This document shows positions 43,910-51,840 of a stretch of DNA of 64,000 nt, one piece after another. Location of the stretch: positions 2,232,001-2,296,000 of the forward strand of contig CAWCLV010000001.1 of the NCBI GenBank assembly GCA_963796485.1, in the 5' to 3' direction. Origin of the DNA: CAWCDJ01 sp963796485 (lineage in GTDB: Bacteria > Acidobacteriota > Terriglobia > Bryobacterales > Bryobacteraceae). Positions within the stretch are counted from its first letter, which is position 1. Each line of letters opens with the position of its first letter. Made by a program: the position numbers and the translations under genes. The notes beneath the pieces are model-generated. The model saw nothing but the letters and a program-made list of their open reading frames with translations. It had not been told where the DNA came from and did no database searches.

Positions 43910-44867
43910 CCGAGGGCGCGTAATACCCCAGCCTCCACGCCGCGTGCAGCCTGGGAAAACCCTTCGGCCTGGTCACCTTCAATTTGATCTTGCGGTACTT
44001 GCCATTTCTTTCCAGGTTGCTCGGGTCGTAACCCAGCACGTACTGGCTGCGCAGGCATGACCCGATCGTCGTTGCGACGGCGGGCAGCTGTTTCAACTTG
44101 TTGACCTCGAACAGGCGGCCTCCGCTCTGCGTCGAGATCTCATTCAGCAGCGCCGAGCCGGTGAGCCTCGGGTTCCCGAAGCTCTGCATGTAGTTCTGCT
44201 CGCCGATGCCGACCGAATAAATCAGCACGTCCGATTCCCGCACGATCTCCCGCAGCTGGCCTTCCGTTATACGGCTGGAATTGTCTTCGCCGTCCGAAAG
44301 GATGACCAGCGCCTTTCGCACATTGTGCGCGTGCTTCATTTCTTCTACGCCTAGCCGCACCGCGTCGAGCAGCGCGGTCGAACCGCCCGTCTCGATCAAA
44401 TTCACGCGGTCCCGGATCTCGTCCCGGTCCGAGGTCATCGGTACCGTGAGGCCTGCACGGGTGCTGAACCGCACCAGGAAGAATTCGTCCTGCGGGTTCG
44501 CGTCGGCGAGAAGCTCGCTCACCGCAGCGCGCGCCTGGTAGAGTTTGGGCTGCATGCTGTCGCTGGCATCGAAGATCAGGCCGATGGAAACCGGCGCGTC
44601 CTCGCTATCGAAATGCGTGATCGCCTGCTGTACTTTGTCTTCGTAGAGTTCGAACTGGTCCTTTTGCAGCCCCAGCACCGGCCGCCCTCTGCCATCGGTG
44701 ACGGTGACCGGAATCAGCACCAGGTCGGAATGGACCAGTATGTTGGTGACCGGCTCCATGTCCCTGGATGCCGACCCCGTGTGGAGAGGCGGCGCTTGTG
44801 CCGGCGCCGATAAGCACACTCCCAATAAAAGCAGAGTGCGCGAGATATGATTGCTGAACCCTCCCAC
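43905..44867 (-). CDS. VWFA-domain protein, acidobacterial type, secreted
   Basis: 320 residues from GTG 44867 with an N-terminal signal (ISRTLLLLGVCLSAPAQA). A conserved lead-in (LVLIPVTVTDGRGRPVLGLQ, then FELYEDKVQQAI) precedes the von Willebrand A domain. MIDAS residues are DASDSM (DxSxS), the Thr in ETGGSTALLDAV and the Asp in VILSDGEDNSS. The end SQYVLGYDPSNLERNGKYRK is the hallmark of the VWFA subfamily described from Acidobacteria. The domain binds metal and mediates protein contacts outside the cytoplasm; the partner is unknown. It is monocistronic. Confidence 0.92.
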   Translation of the reverse strand: MGGFSNHISRTLLLLGVCLSAPAQAPPLHTGSASRDMEPVTNILVHSDLVLIPVTVTDGRGRPVLGLQKDQFELYEDKVQQAITHFDSEDAPVSIGLIFDASDSMQPKLYQARAAVSELLADANPQDEFFLVRFSTRAGLTVPMTSDRDEIRDRVNLIETGGSTALLDAVRLGVEEMKHAHNVRKALVILSDGEDNSSRITEGQLREIVRESDVLIYSVGIGEQNYMQSFGNPRLTGSALLNEISTQSGGRLFEVNKLKQLPAVATTIGSCLRSQYVLGYDPSNLERNGKYRKIKLKVTRPKGFPRLHAAWRLGYYAPSE

Positions 44868-45001
44868 TCTTCACCCCCTGGGCAGGACGATGCCGCCGCT
44901 ACGCGGAGGAGCGCAGATTCTGGGCTGCGGCGGGGTTTCATGGCGCCGCCGCCGGCCGTTTTGCGAGGCTGCGAACAGCGCTCGGTTATGATGGAAAGTT
45001 C

Positions 45002-46267
45002 ATGACGTCTCTCGCGGCACTGCTGCGCCGGAATCACAATTACCGCAACATGTGGCTGGGGCAGGTGGTCAGCGAGACGGGTGATTACTTCAACAACATC
45101 GCGGTGTTCGCGCTGGTGATGGAGAAGTCCGGGTCCGGGCTCGTCGTCTCGGGCGTGATGCTGTCGCGCGCCATCCCCGCCGTCCTGGCCGGCCCCATCG
45201 CCGGAGTGGTGCTGGACCGTATGGACCGAAGGCGGGTCATGATCGCCAGCGACGTGGTGCGCGCAGTGGTCGCGCTGGCGTTTCTGTTGACCATTCATCA
45301 GCCCCGGCCGTGGCTGCTATATCTGCTGAGCGCCCTCCTGATGTTCGCCTCGCCGTTTTTCACCAGCGGCCGCGCGGCAATTCTGCCGACCATCGCCAGC
45401 GAGGAGGAACTGCACACAGCGAACTCGTTGACCCAGACGACGCAGTGGGCGACGCTGACCGCGGGAACGCTGCTCGCCGGTTTCAGCGCGGCCCGGTTCG
45501 GATACGCGTGGGCCTTCCTCATCAACTCGCTTTCCTTCGTTTTCTCCGCGTTCGCGATCTGGAGGATTTCCATGGCGTCGGGCTTTCGCGCTCCCCGGCG
45601 CGAAGGAGCCGCGGTCCGGCCGTGGCATGAGTATCGGGAAGGGCTGGCGTACATGCGGGGCGTGCCCCTGATGATGGGGATCGCGATGATCTCGGTGGGC
45701 TGGGCCATGGGCGGCGGGGCGGCGCAGATCCTGTTCGCCCTTTTCGGAGAACAGGTCTTCCATCGCGGCGCATCGGGCATCGGTTCCATCTGGGGCTTCG
45801 CGGGAATCGGCCTGCTGATGGGCGGGGCGCTCGGGCATATCGCGGGAAAGCGCGTAGGCTTCGCCGGATACAAACGCACCGTCACCGCCTCCTACCTGCT
45901 GCACGGCGCGGCGTACATTTTGTTCAGCCAGTTGGAATCGTACACCGCGGCGCTCGTCGCGATGCTCTTCTCCCGCGTGGGAATGGCCGTGACCTCGGTA
46001 CTGAATAACTCGCAACTGCTGCGGCACACACCGGACCAGTATCGCGGACGCGTCTTCGCCACCCTCGAATCGCTGCGCTGGTCGGTGATGATCGTCTCGA
46101 TGGCAGCGGCCGGGATCGCCTCGCAGTATGTGGGCCCGCGCACCATCGGCCTGGTTGCCGGCGCATTCGGCACATTGACAGCCGCCGCCTGGGGATGGGC
46201 CGACTTCCGCGGCTACCTCACCGAACCGCCCGCGAAAGCCGGCCTTGCAGGGAAGGACTCCGCTTGA
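45002..46267 (+). CDS. Major facilitator superfamily exporter
   Basis: 421 residues with about 12 hydrophobic segments. The start LRRNHNYRNMWLGQVVSETG, the loop IAGVVLDRMDRRRVMIASDV between helices 2 and 3, and RGRVFATLESLRWSVM in the second half are typical of the MFS_3/EntS-like group, which exports siderophores, macrolides or metals. No siderophore genes are nearby. A TATGAT box is 9 nt before the ATG. Its stop overlaps the TTG start of the following dehydratase (TTGA). Confidence 0.88.
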   Translation: MTSLAALLRRNHNYRNMWLGQVVSETGDYFNNIAVFALVMEKSGSGLVVSGVMLSRAIPAVLAGPIAGVVLDRMDRRRVMIASDVVRAVVALAFLLTIHQPRPWLLYLLSALLMFASPFFTSGRAAILPTIASEEELHTANSLTQTTQWATLTAGTLLAGFSAARFGYAWAFLINSLSFVFSAFAIWRISMASGFRAPRREGAAVRPWHEYREGLAYMRGVPLMMGIAMISVGWAMGGGAAQILFALFGEQVFHRGASGIGSIWGFAGIGLLMGGALGHIAGKRVGFAGYKRTVTASYLLHGAAYILFSQLESYTAALVAMLFSRVGMAVTSVLNNSQLLRHTPDQYRGRVFATLESLRWSVMIVSMAAAGIASQYVGPRTIGLVAGAFGTLTAAAWGWADFRGYLTEPPAKAGLAGKDSA

Positions 46268-47211
46268 CACCCGCACCCGCATTTACCCGCGACGAGATCG
46301 CGAACACTTACGAAATCATCCGGCCGTACATCCGGCGCACGCCCGTGGTGGAGATGGCCGGGGAGGATTTCGGCCTGATGAACATCCGGCTGAGCCTCAA
46401 GCTGGAATTGCTTCAGCACACGGGCTCTTTCAAGACCCGCGGAGCGATGACCAACCTGCTGCTGCGCGACGTTCCGCCGGCCGGTGTGGTGGCCGCTTCG
46501 GGAGGGAACCACGGAGCGGCGGTCGCGTATGCCGCGATGAAACTCGGCAAGCCCGCGCGCATTTTTGTGCCGCGCGTTTCTTCGCCCGCCAAGATTGCCC
46601 GCATCCGGGGATATGGCGCCGACCTGGTGGTCACCGGGGAGCGCTATGACGATGCCCTCGCCGCCAGCCGGCAGTGGGCGGCGGAATCCGGCGCCCTCGG
46701 CATCCACGCCTACGAGCAGAGGGAGACGCTGCTGGGACAGGGCACCACCGGGCTCGAGTTCGAGCAGCAGGCGCCCGAACTGGATACCCTGCTGGTTGCC
46801 GTCGGCGGCGGCGGACTGATCGGCGGCATCGCGGCGTGGTATGCCGGGCGCGTGCGAATCGTTGGCGTGGAACCGGAGAAGGCCCCGACCCTGGCCCGGG
46901 CGCTCGAGGCCGGCCATCCCGTGGATGCCGAGGCGGGCGGCATCGCGGCCGATTCCCTGGCCCCGAAGCGCGTCGGCGAGATGATGTTCCCGGTCGCCCA
47001 GCGGTACGTCAGCCGGTCCTGCCTGGTGCCCGACGAGGCCATCGTGTCGGCGCAGCAGACTCTCTGGGACGTGCTGCGGATCGTGGCGGAACCGGGCGGA
47101 GCGGCCGCGCTCTCGGCGCTGCTTTCCGGAAGGTACCGCCCCGAGCCGGGGGAGAAGGTAGGGGTGCTGGTCTGCGGCGGCAACACCACTGCGGTGAATT
47201 TCGTTCCCTAA
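46264..47211 (+). CDS. PLP-dependent threonine/serine dehydratase-like enzyme
   Basis: 315 residues from TTG 46264, overlapping the MFS stop by 4 nt. Fold-type II PLP enzyme: Lys in LQHTGSFKTRGAMTNLL, the Asn-containing phosphate loop ASGGNHGAAVAYAAM, and the glycine loop VAVGGGGLIGGIAAW. The C-terminal EPGGAAALSALLSG and CGGNTTAV are typical of serine/threonine dehydratases without an ACT domain. It probably deaminates Thr or Ser, or a related hydroxy amino acid. Translational coupling with an exporter is unusual and may hint at amino-acid-derived cargo. Confidence 0.88.
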   Translation: MTPAPAFTRDEIANTYEIIRPYIRRTPVVEMAGEDFGLMNIRLSLKLELLQHTGSFKTRGAMTNLLLRDVPPAGVVAASGGNHGAAVAYAAMKLGKPARIFVPRVSSPAKIARIRGYGADLVVTGERYDDALAASRQWAAESGALGIHAYEQRETLLGQGTTGLEFEQQAPELDTLLVAVGGGGLIGGIAAWYAGRVRIVGVEPEKAPTLARALEAGHPVDAEAGGIAADSLAPKRVGEMMFPVAQRYVSRSCLVPDEAIVSAQQTLWDVLRIVAEPGGAAALSALLSGRYRPEPGEKVGVLVCGGNTTAVNFVP

Positions 47212-47223
47212 AGGCTGATGATT

Positions 47224-47262
47224 TCCACGGGACAGCCGATAAGAACCCGTGGAGGAACCTTG
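47224..47262 (+). promoter_or_regulatory. Stem-loop overlapping the ribosome site of the GGDEF regulator
   Basis: TCCACGGG (47224-47231) and CCCGTGGA (47246-47253) form an 8-bp stem with a 14-nt loop. The right arm overlaps GGAGG (47251-47255), which lies 4 nt before a TTG (47260-47262) in the frame of the GGDEF protein. Folding would hide the ribosome site, so translation may be controlled here. Confidence 0.5.
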
Positions 47263-48276
47263 AGCGCCGGAGAGATTCACTGTTTTGGGATGGCGGGCAC
47301 GGAGCCGCCGGCCCGGCTCCGGATTCTGGCTGCGGAGGACAACCCGGTTTTTCAGTCCATGCTGAAAGCGATGCTCAGCCGTTGGGGCTACGAGGTGATC
47401 ATCGCCAAAGACGGAAACGAAGCGTGGAGCATCCTCGAATCCGAGAATGCCCCCCGCCTGGCACTCCTCGATTGGATGATGCCCGGCATGGATGGTGTTG
47501 AGATTTGCCGCAGAGTCCGCGCGAACGGTCGAGAACCTTACGTTTATATCGTGCTCCTGACGGCCCGCACCGAATCGCAGGACTTGGTGGAAGGCATGGA
47601 AGCGGGAGCGGACGATTACCTGAGAAAGCCGTTCCACTCCCACGAACTGCGCGTCCGGTTGCGCGCGGGAAAGCGGATCCTGGAATTGCAGCAGGAGCTT
47701 CTCCAGACCCGCGAAGCCCTGCGGGAGCAGGCTACTCACGATGGTCTTACCGGACTGTGGAACCGTTCGAGCATTCTTCAGACCTTGCGCGAAGAACTGG
47801 AACGGGGCGCGCGCGAAAACCACGGCCTTGCGGTGCTGCTGGTGGACCTGGACCGTTTCAAAGACATCAACGATACCTTCGGCCATCTCGCCGGAGATGC
47901 GGTGCTGCGGGAGACGGCGCGCCGCATGAAAGCGGCGGTACGCTGCTACGATTCGGTCGGCCGTTACGGCGGCGAGGAATTCCTGATCGTGATGCCCGGT
48001 TGCAACGGCAGCTCGTCACGGCTGCAGGCGGAGCGGATCCTGCGCGCGGTCGGCGCCGAACCCTGCATGATCGACGAAGGCCCGGTCCACATCACGTGCA
48101 GTATAGGGCTCTCTTTCCGCGATCCGGCGGCCCCCCGCGATGCGGATGCCCTGGTCCGCGAGGCCGATCTCGCCCTCTATGGAGCCAAGAATCGCGGCCG
48201 CAACCGGGTGGCGGAGTGCTCGGACGAGTCGCTCGGGCTTCCCCTGCTGGCGGGTTCCGTCGAGCGAGGCGGCTGA
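47260..48276 (+). CDS. Response regulator with diguanylate cyclase (GGDEF) output
   Basis: About 338 residues from TTG 47260 (GGAGG upstream); ATG 47218 and ATG 47290 are alternatives. The receiver domain holds the acidic residues in LAAEDNPVFQS, phospho-acceptor Asp in LALLDWMMPGMDG and Lys in DYLRKPFHSHE. After a short coiled coil (LELQQELLQTREALREQ) comes the GGDEF domain: HDGLTGLWNRSSI, LVDLDRFKDINDTFGH and the active motif RYGGEEFLIVM. An RxxD inhibitory site (RCYD) lies five residues before GGEEF. The protein should make c-di-GMP when phosphorylated and be feedback inhibited. No kinase gene is adjacent. Confidence 0.93.
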   Translation: MSAGEIHCFGMAGTEPPARLRILAAEDNPVFQSMLKAMLSRWGYEVIIAKDGNEAWSILESENAPRLALLDWMMPGMDGVEICRRVRANGREPYVYIVLLTARTESQDLVEGMEAGADDYLRKPFHSHELRVRLRAGKRILELQQELLQTREALREQATHDGLTGLWNRSSILQTLREELERGARENHGLAVLLVDLDRFKDINDTFGHLAGDAVLRETARRMKAAVRCYDSVGRYGGEEFLIVMPGCNGSSSRLQAERILRAVGAEPCMIDEGPVHITCSIGLSFRDPAAPRDADALVREADLALYGAKNRGRNRVAECSDESLGLPLLAGSVERGG

Positions 48277-48280
48277 GACT

Positions 48281-48766
48281 GTAGGGTAGGCCTCCTGGCC
48301 TGCCCAGGGCGTGCGGAGCGCGCCTTCGGCGCATGGACAGGCCTACCCTACCGACTAGCGCGTCGCCATCGGGAACCGCGCAACCACCATGCATCCGCGC
48401 CAGGTTTTGTGGGGTAGGCCTCCCGGCCTGCCCAGGGCGTGCGGAGCGCGCTTTCGGCGCATGGACAGGCCTACCCTACCGACTAGCGCGTCGCCATCGG
48501 GAACCGCGCAACCACCATGCATCCGCGCCAGGTTTTGTGGGGTAGGCCTCCTGGCCTGCCCAGGGCGTGCGGAGCGCGCTTTCGGCGCATGGACAGGCCT
48601 ACCCTACCGACTAGCGCGTCGCCATCGGGAACCGCGCAACCACCATGCATCCGCGCCAGGTTTTGTGGGGTAGGCCTCCTGGCCTGCCCAGGGCGTGCGG
48701 AGCGCGCCTTCGGCGCATGGACAGGCCTGCCCTACCGACTAGCGCGTCGCCATCGGGAACCGCGCG
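48281..48766. repeat. 128-bp tandem repeat array built on a family A element
   Basis: About 3.8 copies with an exact 128-bp period; TAGGCCTCC(C/T)GGCC recurs at 48287, 48415, 48543 and 48671. Each unit contains the family A palindrome, the last codons of the neighbouring MobB-like gene (RFPMATR and stop, minus strand), and a 31-bp tail ending CCAGGTTTTGTGG. Copies differ at only a few positions, so the amplification is recent. The last copy merges into the real 3' end of the MobB-like gene. Apart from spurious open frames, no other gene is present in this gap. Confidence 0.9.
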
Positions 48767-49350
48767 GCCACGAAGTCCGCGATTTCGGCGGTTACATAGC
48801 GCGGCGGCTTGACGAGGAACTGCGGCTTAGTGTCCCACATACCGCGCGCCACGTCCGCCCAAAGCGGAGCGTTGATGCCGCGGTCGATCACGACGAAGGC
48901 GTCGGCGCGATCCAAAAAGCGCATGCTGGAGGGCTTGAAATCCTCGCAGGAAAAATCGAGCAGCATCAAAAACACATCCGGCTGCACCAGTTCCACTACG
49001 CTGTTCGATTCGACGATGACGTTTTCGCTCTGGTCCAGAATCTTGCGAAGCGTTCCCGCGGCCCGCGCCAGTTCGCCCGAAGGCGTCCGCAGCCAGAATG
49101 ACCGCTCCGCCCCCGCCGCGAAGAACCGGCCGGAGTCGGTCTCGTTCGGCTCGTATTCTTCGCTGATCGCGAAGGGATGCTCCGACCCCGGGTCGCACTC
49201 GCACGCCCCGCCATCGCGCGCGCAGACGCCGTTGCCGTATTGCGTGATCTTCACGGCCGTCCAGTGGCGGCTCCGCATTTTTCGGATCAGGCCGGCGACA
49301 ACCGAGGTCTTTCCGATGTTCCTCGAGTGTCCGCCCACAACCACCAGCAT
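48739..49350 (-). CDS. MobB-like P-loop NTPase
   Basis: 203 residues. A P-loop, VVGGHSRNIGKTSVVAGLIR, sits at the N-terminus, followed by HWTAVKITQYG, similar to MobB-type GTPases that assist molybdenum cofactor guanylation. Cys residues occur in NGVCARDGGACECDPGSEHP and may bind a metal. Later blocks include ENVIVESNSVVELVQPDVFL and DAFVVIDRGINAPLW. The fit to MobB is moderate; a dethiobiotin-synthetase-like or other SIMIBI NTPase is possible. Its ATG shares a base with the lpxD stop (TAATG). Confidence 0.6.
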   Translation of the reverse strand: MLVVVGGHSRNIGKTSVVAGLIRKMRSRHWTAVKITQYGNGVCARDGGACECDPGSEHPFAISEEYEPNETDSGRFFAAGAERSFWLRTPSGELARAAGTLRKILDQSENVIVESNSVVELVQPDVFLMLLDFSCEDFKPSSMRFLDRADAFVVIDRGINAPLWADVARGMWDTKPQFLVKPPRYVTAEIADFVAARFPMATR

Positions 49351-50378
49351 TAAACTTCAGCCTCCAGTTCCGCGAGGCGCCGCTTCAGGTCGGCGACTTC
49401 CCGCCGGAGTTGCGGCAGGCGCGCCAGGTTGGCCAGTTGCTCCAGGTGCTGCTTGAGCGGCCTCGCCGGCGTGCCCCAGACGGTCTCGCCCGAGCGCACG
49501 ATCTTCGACGTCAACACGCCGCATCCGGAGCCGAGCGTGGCGCGCGACTCGATCCGCGCCTTATCGCCGATCCCGACCTGACCCCCGATGATCGCGTAAT
49601 CTTCCACCACCACTCCGCCTGAAAATCCGGTTTGCGCCGCCACCACCACGTGCCGGCCGATCCGGCAGTTGTGCCCCACATGCACCATGTTATCGAGTTT
49701 GGTGCCCTCTCCGATCGAGGTGACCCCCAGGGCGGCGCGGTCCACGCAGGAATTGGCCCCGATTTCCACGAAATCGCCGATCTCGACGCGGCCGACCTGC
49801 GGAAATTTGTGCCAGCGGTCGTGCTCCATCACATAGCCGAACCCGTCCGCCCCGATCACCGCCCCGGAATGAAGGATCGATCCGCGCCCGATATCCACGT
49901 TGTCATACACCGTCACGTTCGGATTCAGGATGCAGCCCTCTCCCAGGCAGACGCGTTTGCCGATGAAGCACCCGGCGCCGATGCTGACGGCGGCCCCGAT
50001 GCGGCTGCCCTCGCCGATAACGGCGTGCGGCCCCACGTACACCAGAGCGCCGAGTTCCACATCCTTGCCGACCACCGCGGTCGGATGAACCCCCGGCTTC
50101 AGTTCGGCGGTCGGATACAGACGGCTGACGGCGCGCGCAAAACACGTCCGCGGCTCCGGGACGCGGATGACGGTCCGGTAGCTGGGGCTCGGCCACTCCA
50201 TGGGGACCAGCAGGGCCCCGGCTGCCGATGCCTCCGCCTGGGTGGCCGCCTTGCGGCTGCCGGCGAACGAAAGATCGGAGGCTCCCGCGGCCTCGAGCGG
50301 AGCGACCCCGGTCAGTTCCTTCTCGCCGTCCCCTTCGTAAGTGGCGCCCAGCCATTCGGCCAATTCGCGAACTCGCAT
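49350..50378 (-). CDS. lpxD: UDP-3-O-(3-hydroxyacyl)glucosamine N-acyltransferase
   Basis: 342 residues from ATG 50378; a GTG at 50384 is also in frame, but a TATCAT box (50385-50390, minus strand) abuts it, so ATG is preferred. The N-terminal uridine-binding domain (VRELAEWLGATYEGDGEKEL, LSFAGSRKAATQAE) is followed by a left-handed beta-helix with hexapeptide repeats (VELGALVYVGPHAVIGEGSR). The catalytic region is MVHVGHNCRIGRHVVVAAQT. A C-terminal coiled helix ends the protein. LpxD adds the second 3-hydroxyacyl chain in lipid A synthesis, showing an outer membrane with LPS. Confidence 0.96.
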   Translation of the reverse strand: MRVRELAEWLGATYEGDGEKELTGVAPLEAAGASDLSFAGSRKAATQAEASAAGALLVPMEWPSPSYRTVIRVPEPRTCFARAVSRLYPTAELKPGVHPTAVVGKDVELGALVYVGPHAVIGEGSRIGAAVSIGAGCFIGKRVCLGEGCILNPNVTVYDNVDIGRGSILHSGAVIGADGFGYVMEHDRWHKFPQVGRVEIGDFVEIGANSCVDRAALGVTSIGEGTKLDNMVHVGHNCRIGRHVVVAAQTGFSGGVVVEDYAIIGGQVGIGDKARIESRATLGSGCGVLTSKIVRSGETVWGTPARPLKQHLEQLANLARLPQLRREVADLKRRLAELEAEV

Positions 50379-50441
50379 CCTCACATGATAACGGGTGGCG
50401 CCGTTCGCGGGCCCGGTGCAATGCCGTTAATATACAAGTTC

Positions 50442-51230
50442 ATGGCCATCGATCCTTCCGCCGCCGTCGCCTCCACGGCGCGTATCCACCCGGAGGCCGT
50501 AATCGGCCCCTGTGCCCGCATCGGCGACTTCTGCGTGATCGAGAGCGATACGGTCATCGGCGCCGGATGCCAGCTCGAACCCTACGTCTACGTCAAGCGC
50601 TGGACCACCATGGGGGAGAACAACGAAATCTCCGCGGGGACGGTGCTCGGCACGGACCCGCTCGATAAAGGATTCACAGGCGAGCGCAGCTATTTGCGGA
50701 TCGGCCGCGGCAACAAGATCCGCGAGCACTACACCATCTCGCGCGGCACGAAACCCGAATCCGCGACCGAAATCGGCGACCGCAACTACATCATGACGTC
50801 GGGCCACATCGCGCACAATTGCAAGGTGGGCAGCGACACGGTGATCGCCAGTTGCGCGCTGCTGGCGGGCTACGTGGAAATGGAGGACCAGGCGTTCATT
50901 TCGGGCGGCGTGGTGGTCCACCAGTTTTCGAAGATCGGCCGCCTGGCCATGATCGGCGGCAACACGCGGGTCAACAGCGACGTGCCGCCGTTCTTCCTGT
51001 ACGCCGGCTTCAACGTGGAGGCCAAGGGGTTGAACGTGGTAGGGCTGAAGCGTGCCGGATACAAAGCGTCCGACCTGGCCACCCTGAAGAAGGCCTACCA
51101 TCTGCTCTACCGGTCCGGCTTGAAACTGGAGGAGGCATTGGAGAGGATCGCGAGTGAGATCCCCACGCCGGAGACCCTGCATCTGGTCGATTTCATCCGC
51201 CGCAGTGAGCGCGGAATTTGCCGCGAGTAA
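50442..51230 (+). CDS. lpxA: UDP-N-acetylglucosamine acyltransferase
   Basis: 262 residues from ATG 50442 (AIDPSAAVASTARIHPEAVI). A left-handed beta-helix of hexapeptide repeats occupies ~1-185, with the catalytic His in TSGHIAHNCKVGSD. The C-terminal helical part is typical (AKGLNVVGLKRAGYKASDLA). LpxA performs the first step of lipid A synthesis. It is divergent from lpxD; in many genomes lpxD, fabZ and lpxA are in one operon. The intergenic gap holds a TAATAT box 8 nt before this ATG. Confidence 0.96.
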   Translation: MAIDPSAAVASTARIHPEAVIGPCARIGDFCVIESDTVIGAGCQLEPYVYVKRWTTMGENNEISAGTVLGTDPLDKGFTGERSYLRIGRGNKIREHYTISRGTKPESATEIGDRNYIMTSGHIAHNCKVGSDTVIASCALLAGYVEMEDQAFISGGVVVHQFSKIGRLAMIGGNTRVNSDVPPFFLYAGFNVEAKGLNVVGLKRAGYKASDLATLKKAYHLLYRSGLKLEEALERIASEIPTPETLHLVDFIRRSERGICRE

Positions 51231-51263
51231 CGGGGGATAACCGGTATGCGTCTGGGAAACTGA

Positions 51264-51812
51264 ATGCTTAGGGGTCTTTTTCGTCGGAGCGGCCTGGCGG
51301 CAGGAATGCTGCTGGCCGCTTTCGTAACTCCATTCACCCTGGCGGCCGCGGAGATGGCCGCCGGGGTTCCGAACTTCCATCGTGTGGACGATCACCTCTA
51401 TCGCGGCGCACAGCCGAACGCCGCCGGTTTTCAATCGCTGGCGCACCTGGGCGTCAGGACCGTGGTCGATCTCCGCGACGCAGGCAAGCGGGCGGAATGG
51501 GAGAAAAACCTCGTGCGGGCCGCGGGAATGCGGTACGTCAACATCCCGCTCAGTGGCATCGAGGCACCTTCGCCGGCCAAAGTTCAGGCGATCCTGGCCC
51601 TCTTCGAGGATTCGTCCGTGAGCCCGCTCTTTATCCACTGCCGTCAGGGAGCCGACCGCACCGGGACTCTGGTTGCCTGCTACCGAATCGAGCACGACGG
51701 CTGGCAGAATCGAAAGGCTCTTCAGGAAGCGCACTCGATGGGCATGCACTGGTTCGAGTTCGCCATGAAGAATTATATTCTCAGCTTCCGCGTGAGCAGC
51801 CCGCAGCTGTGA
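51264..51812 (+). CDS. Exported dual-specificity (tyrosine-type) phosphatase
   Basis: 182 residues. An N-terminal hydrophobic segment (GLAAGMLLAAFVTPFTLAAA) suggests a signal peptide or anchor. The catalytic P-loop is PLFIHCRQGADRTGTLVACY (HCx5R), and the general-acid loop may be IPLSGIEAP. The lead-in YRGAQPNAAGFQSLAHLGVR, followed by TVVDLRD, is typical of the DSP/Siw14-like group. Substrates can be phosphoproteins, inositol phosphates or lipids. It follows lpxA by 33 bp on the same strand and may be co-transcribed with it. Confidence 0.9.
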   Translation: MLRGLFRRSGLAAGMLLAAFVTPFTLAAAEMAAGVPNFHRVDDHLYRGAQPNAAGFQSLAHLGVRTVVDLRDAGKRAEWEKNLVRAAGMRYVNIPLSGIEAPSPAKVQAILALFEDSSVSPLFIHCRQGADRTGTLVACYRIEHDGWQNRKALQEAHSMGMHWFEFAMKNYILSFRVSSPQL

Positions 51813-51840
51813 CCGCCGCCGCGAATCAGTGAGGCGTCGC

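Noticed and set aside
48281..48766. Possible CRISPR array because of regular spacing
   Set aside because: The whole 128-bp unit is repeated with no variable spacers, so it is a tandem duplication and not a repeat-spacer array.
48333..49101. Plus-strand open frames reading GRPPGLPRACGARFRRM repeatedly
   Set aside because: They are translations of the family A repeat and tandem array; the same peptide appears wherever the repeat occurs and the frame then runs antisense through the MobB-like gene.
49632..50441. Long upstream extension of the lpxA frame
   Set aside because: It is antisense to lpxD and lacks family similarity; LpxA homology begins at 50442.
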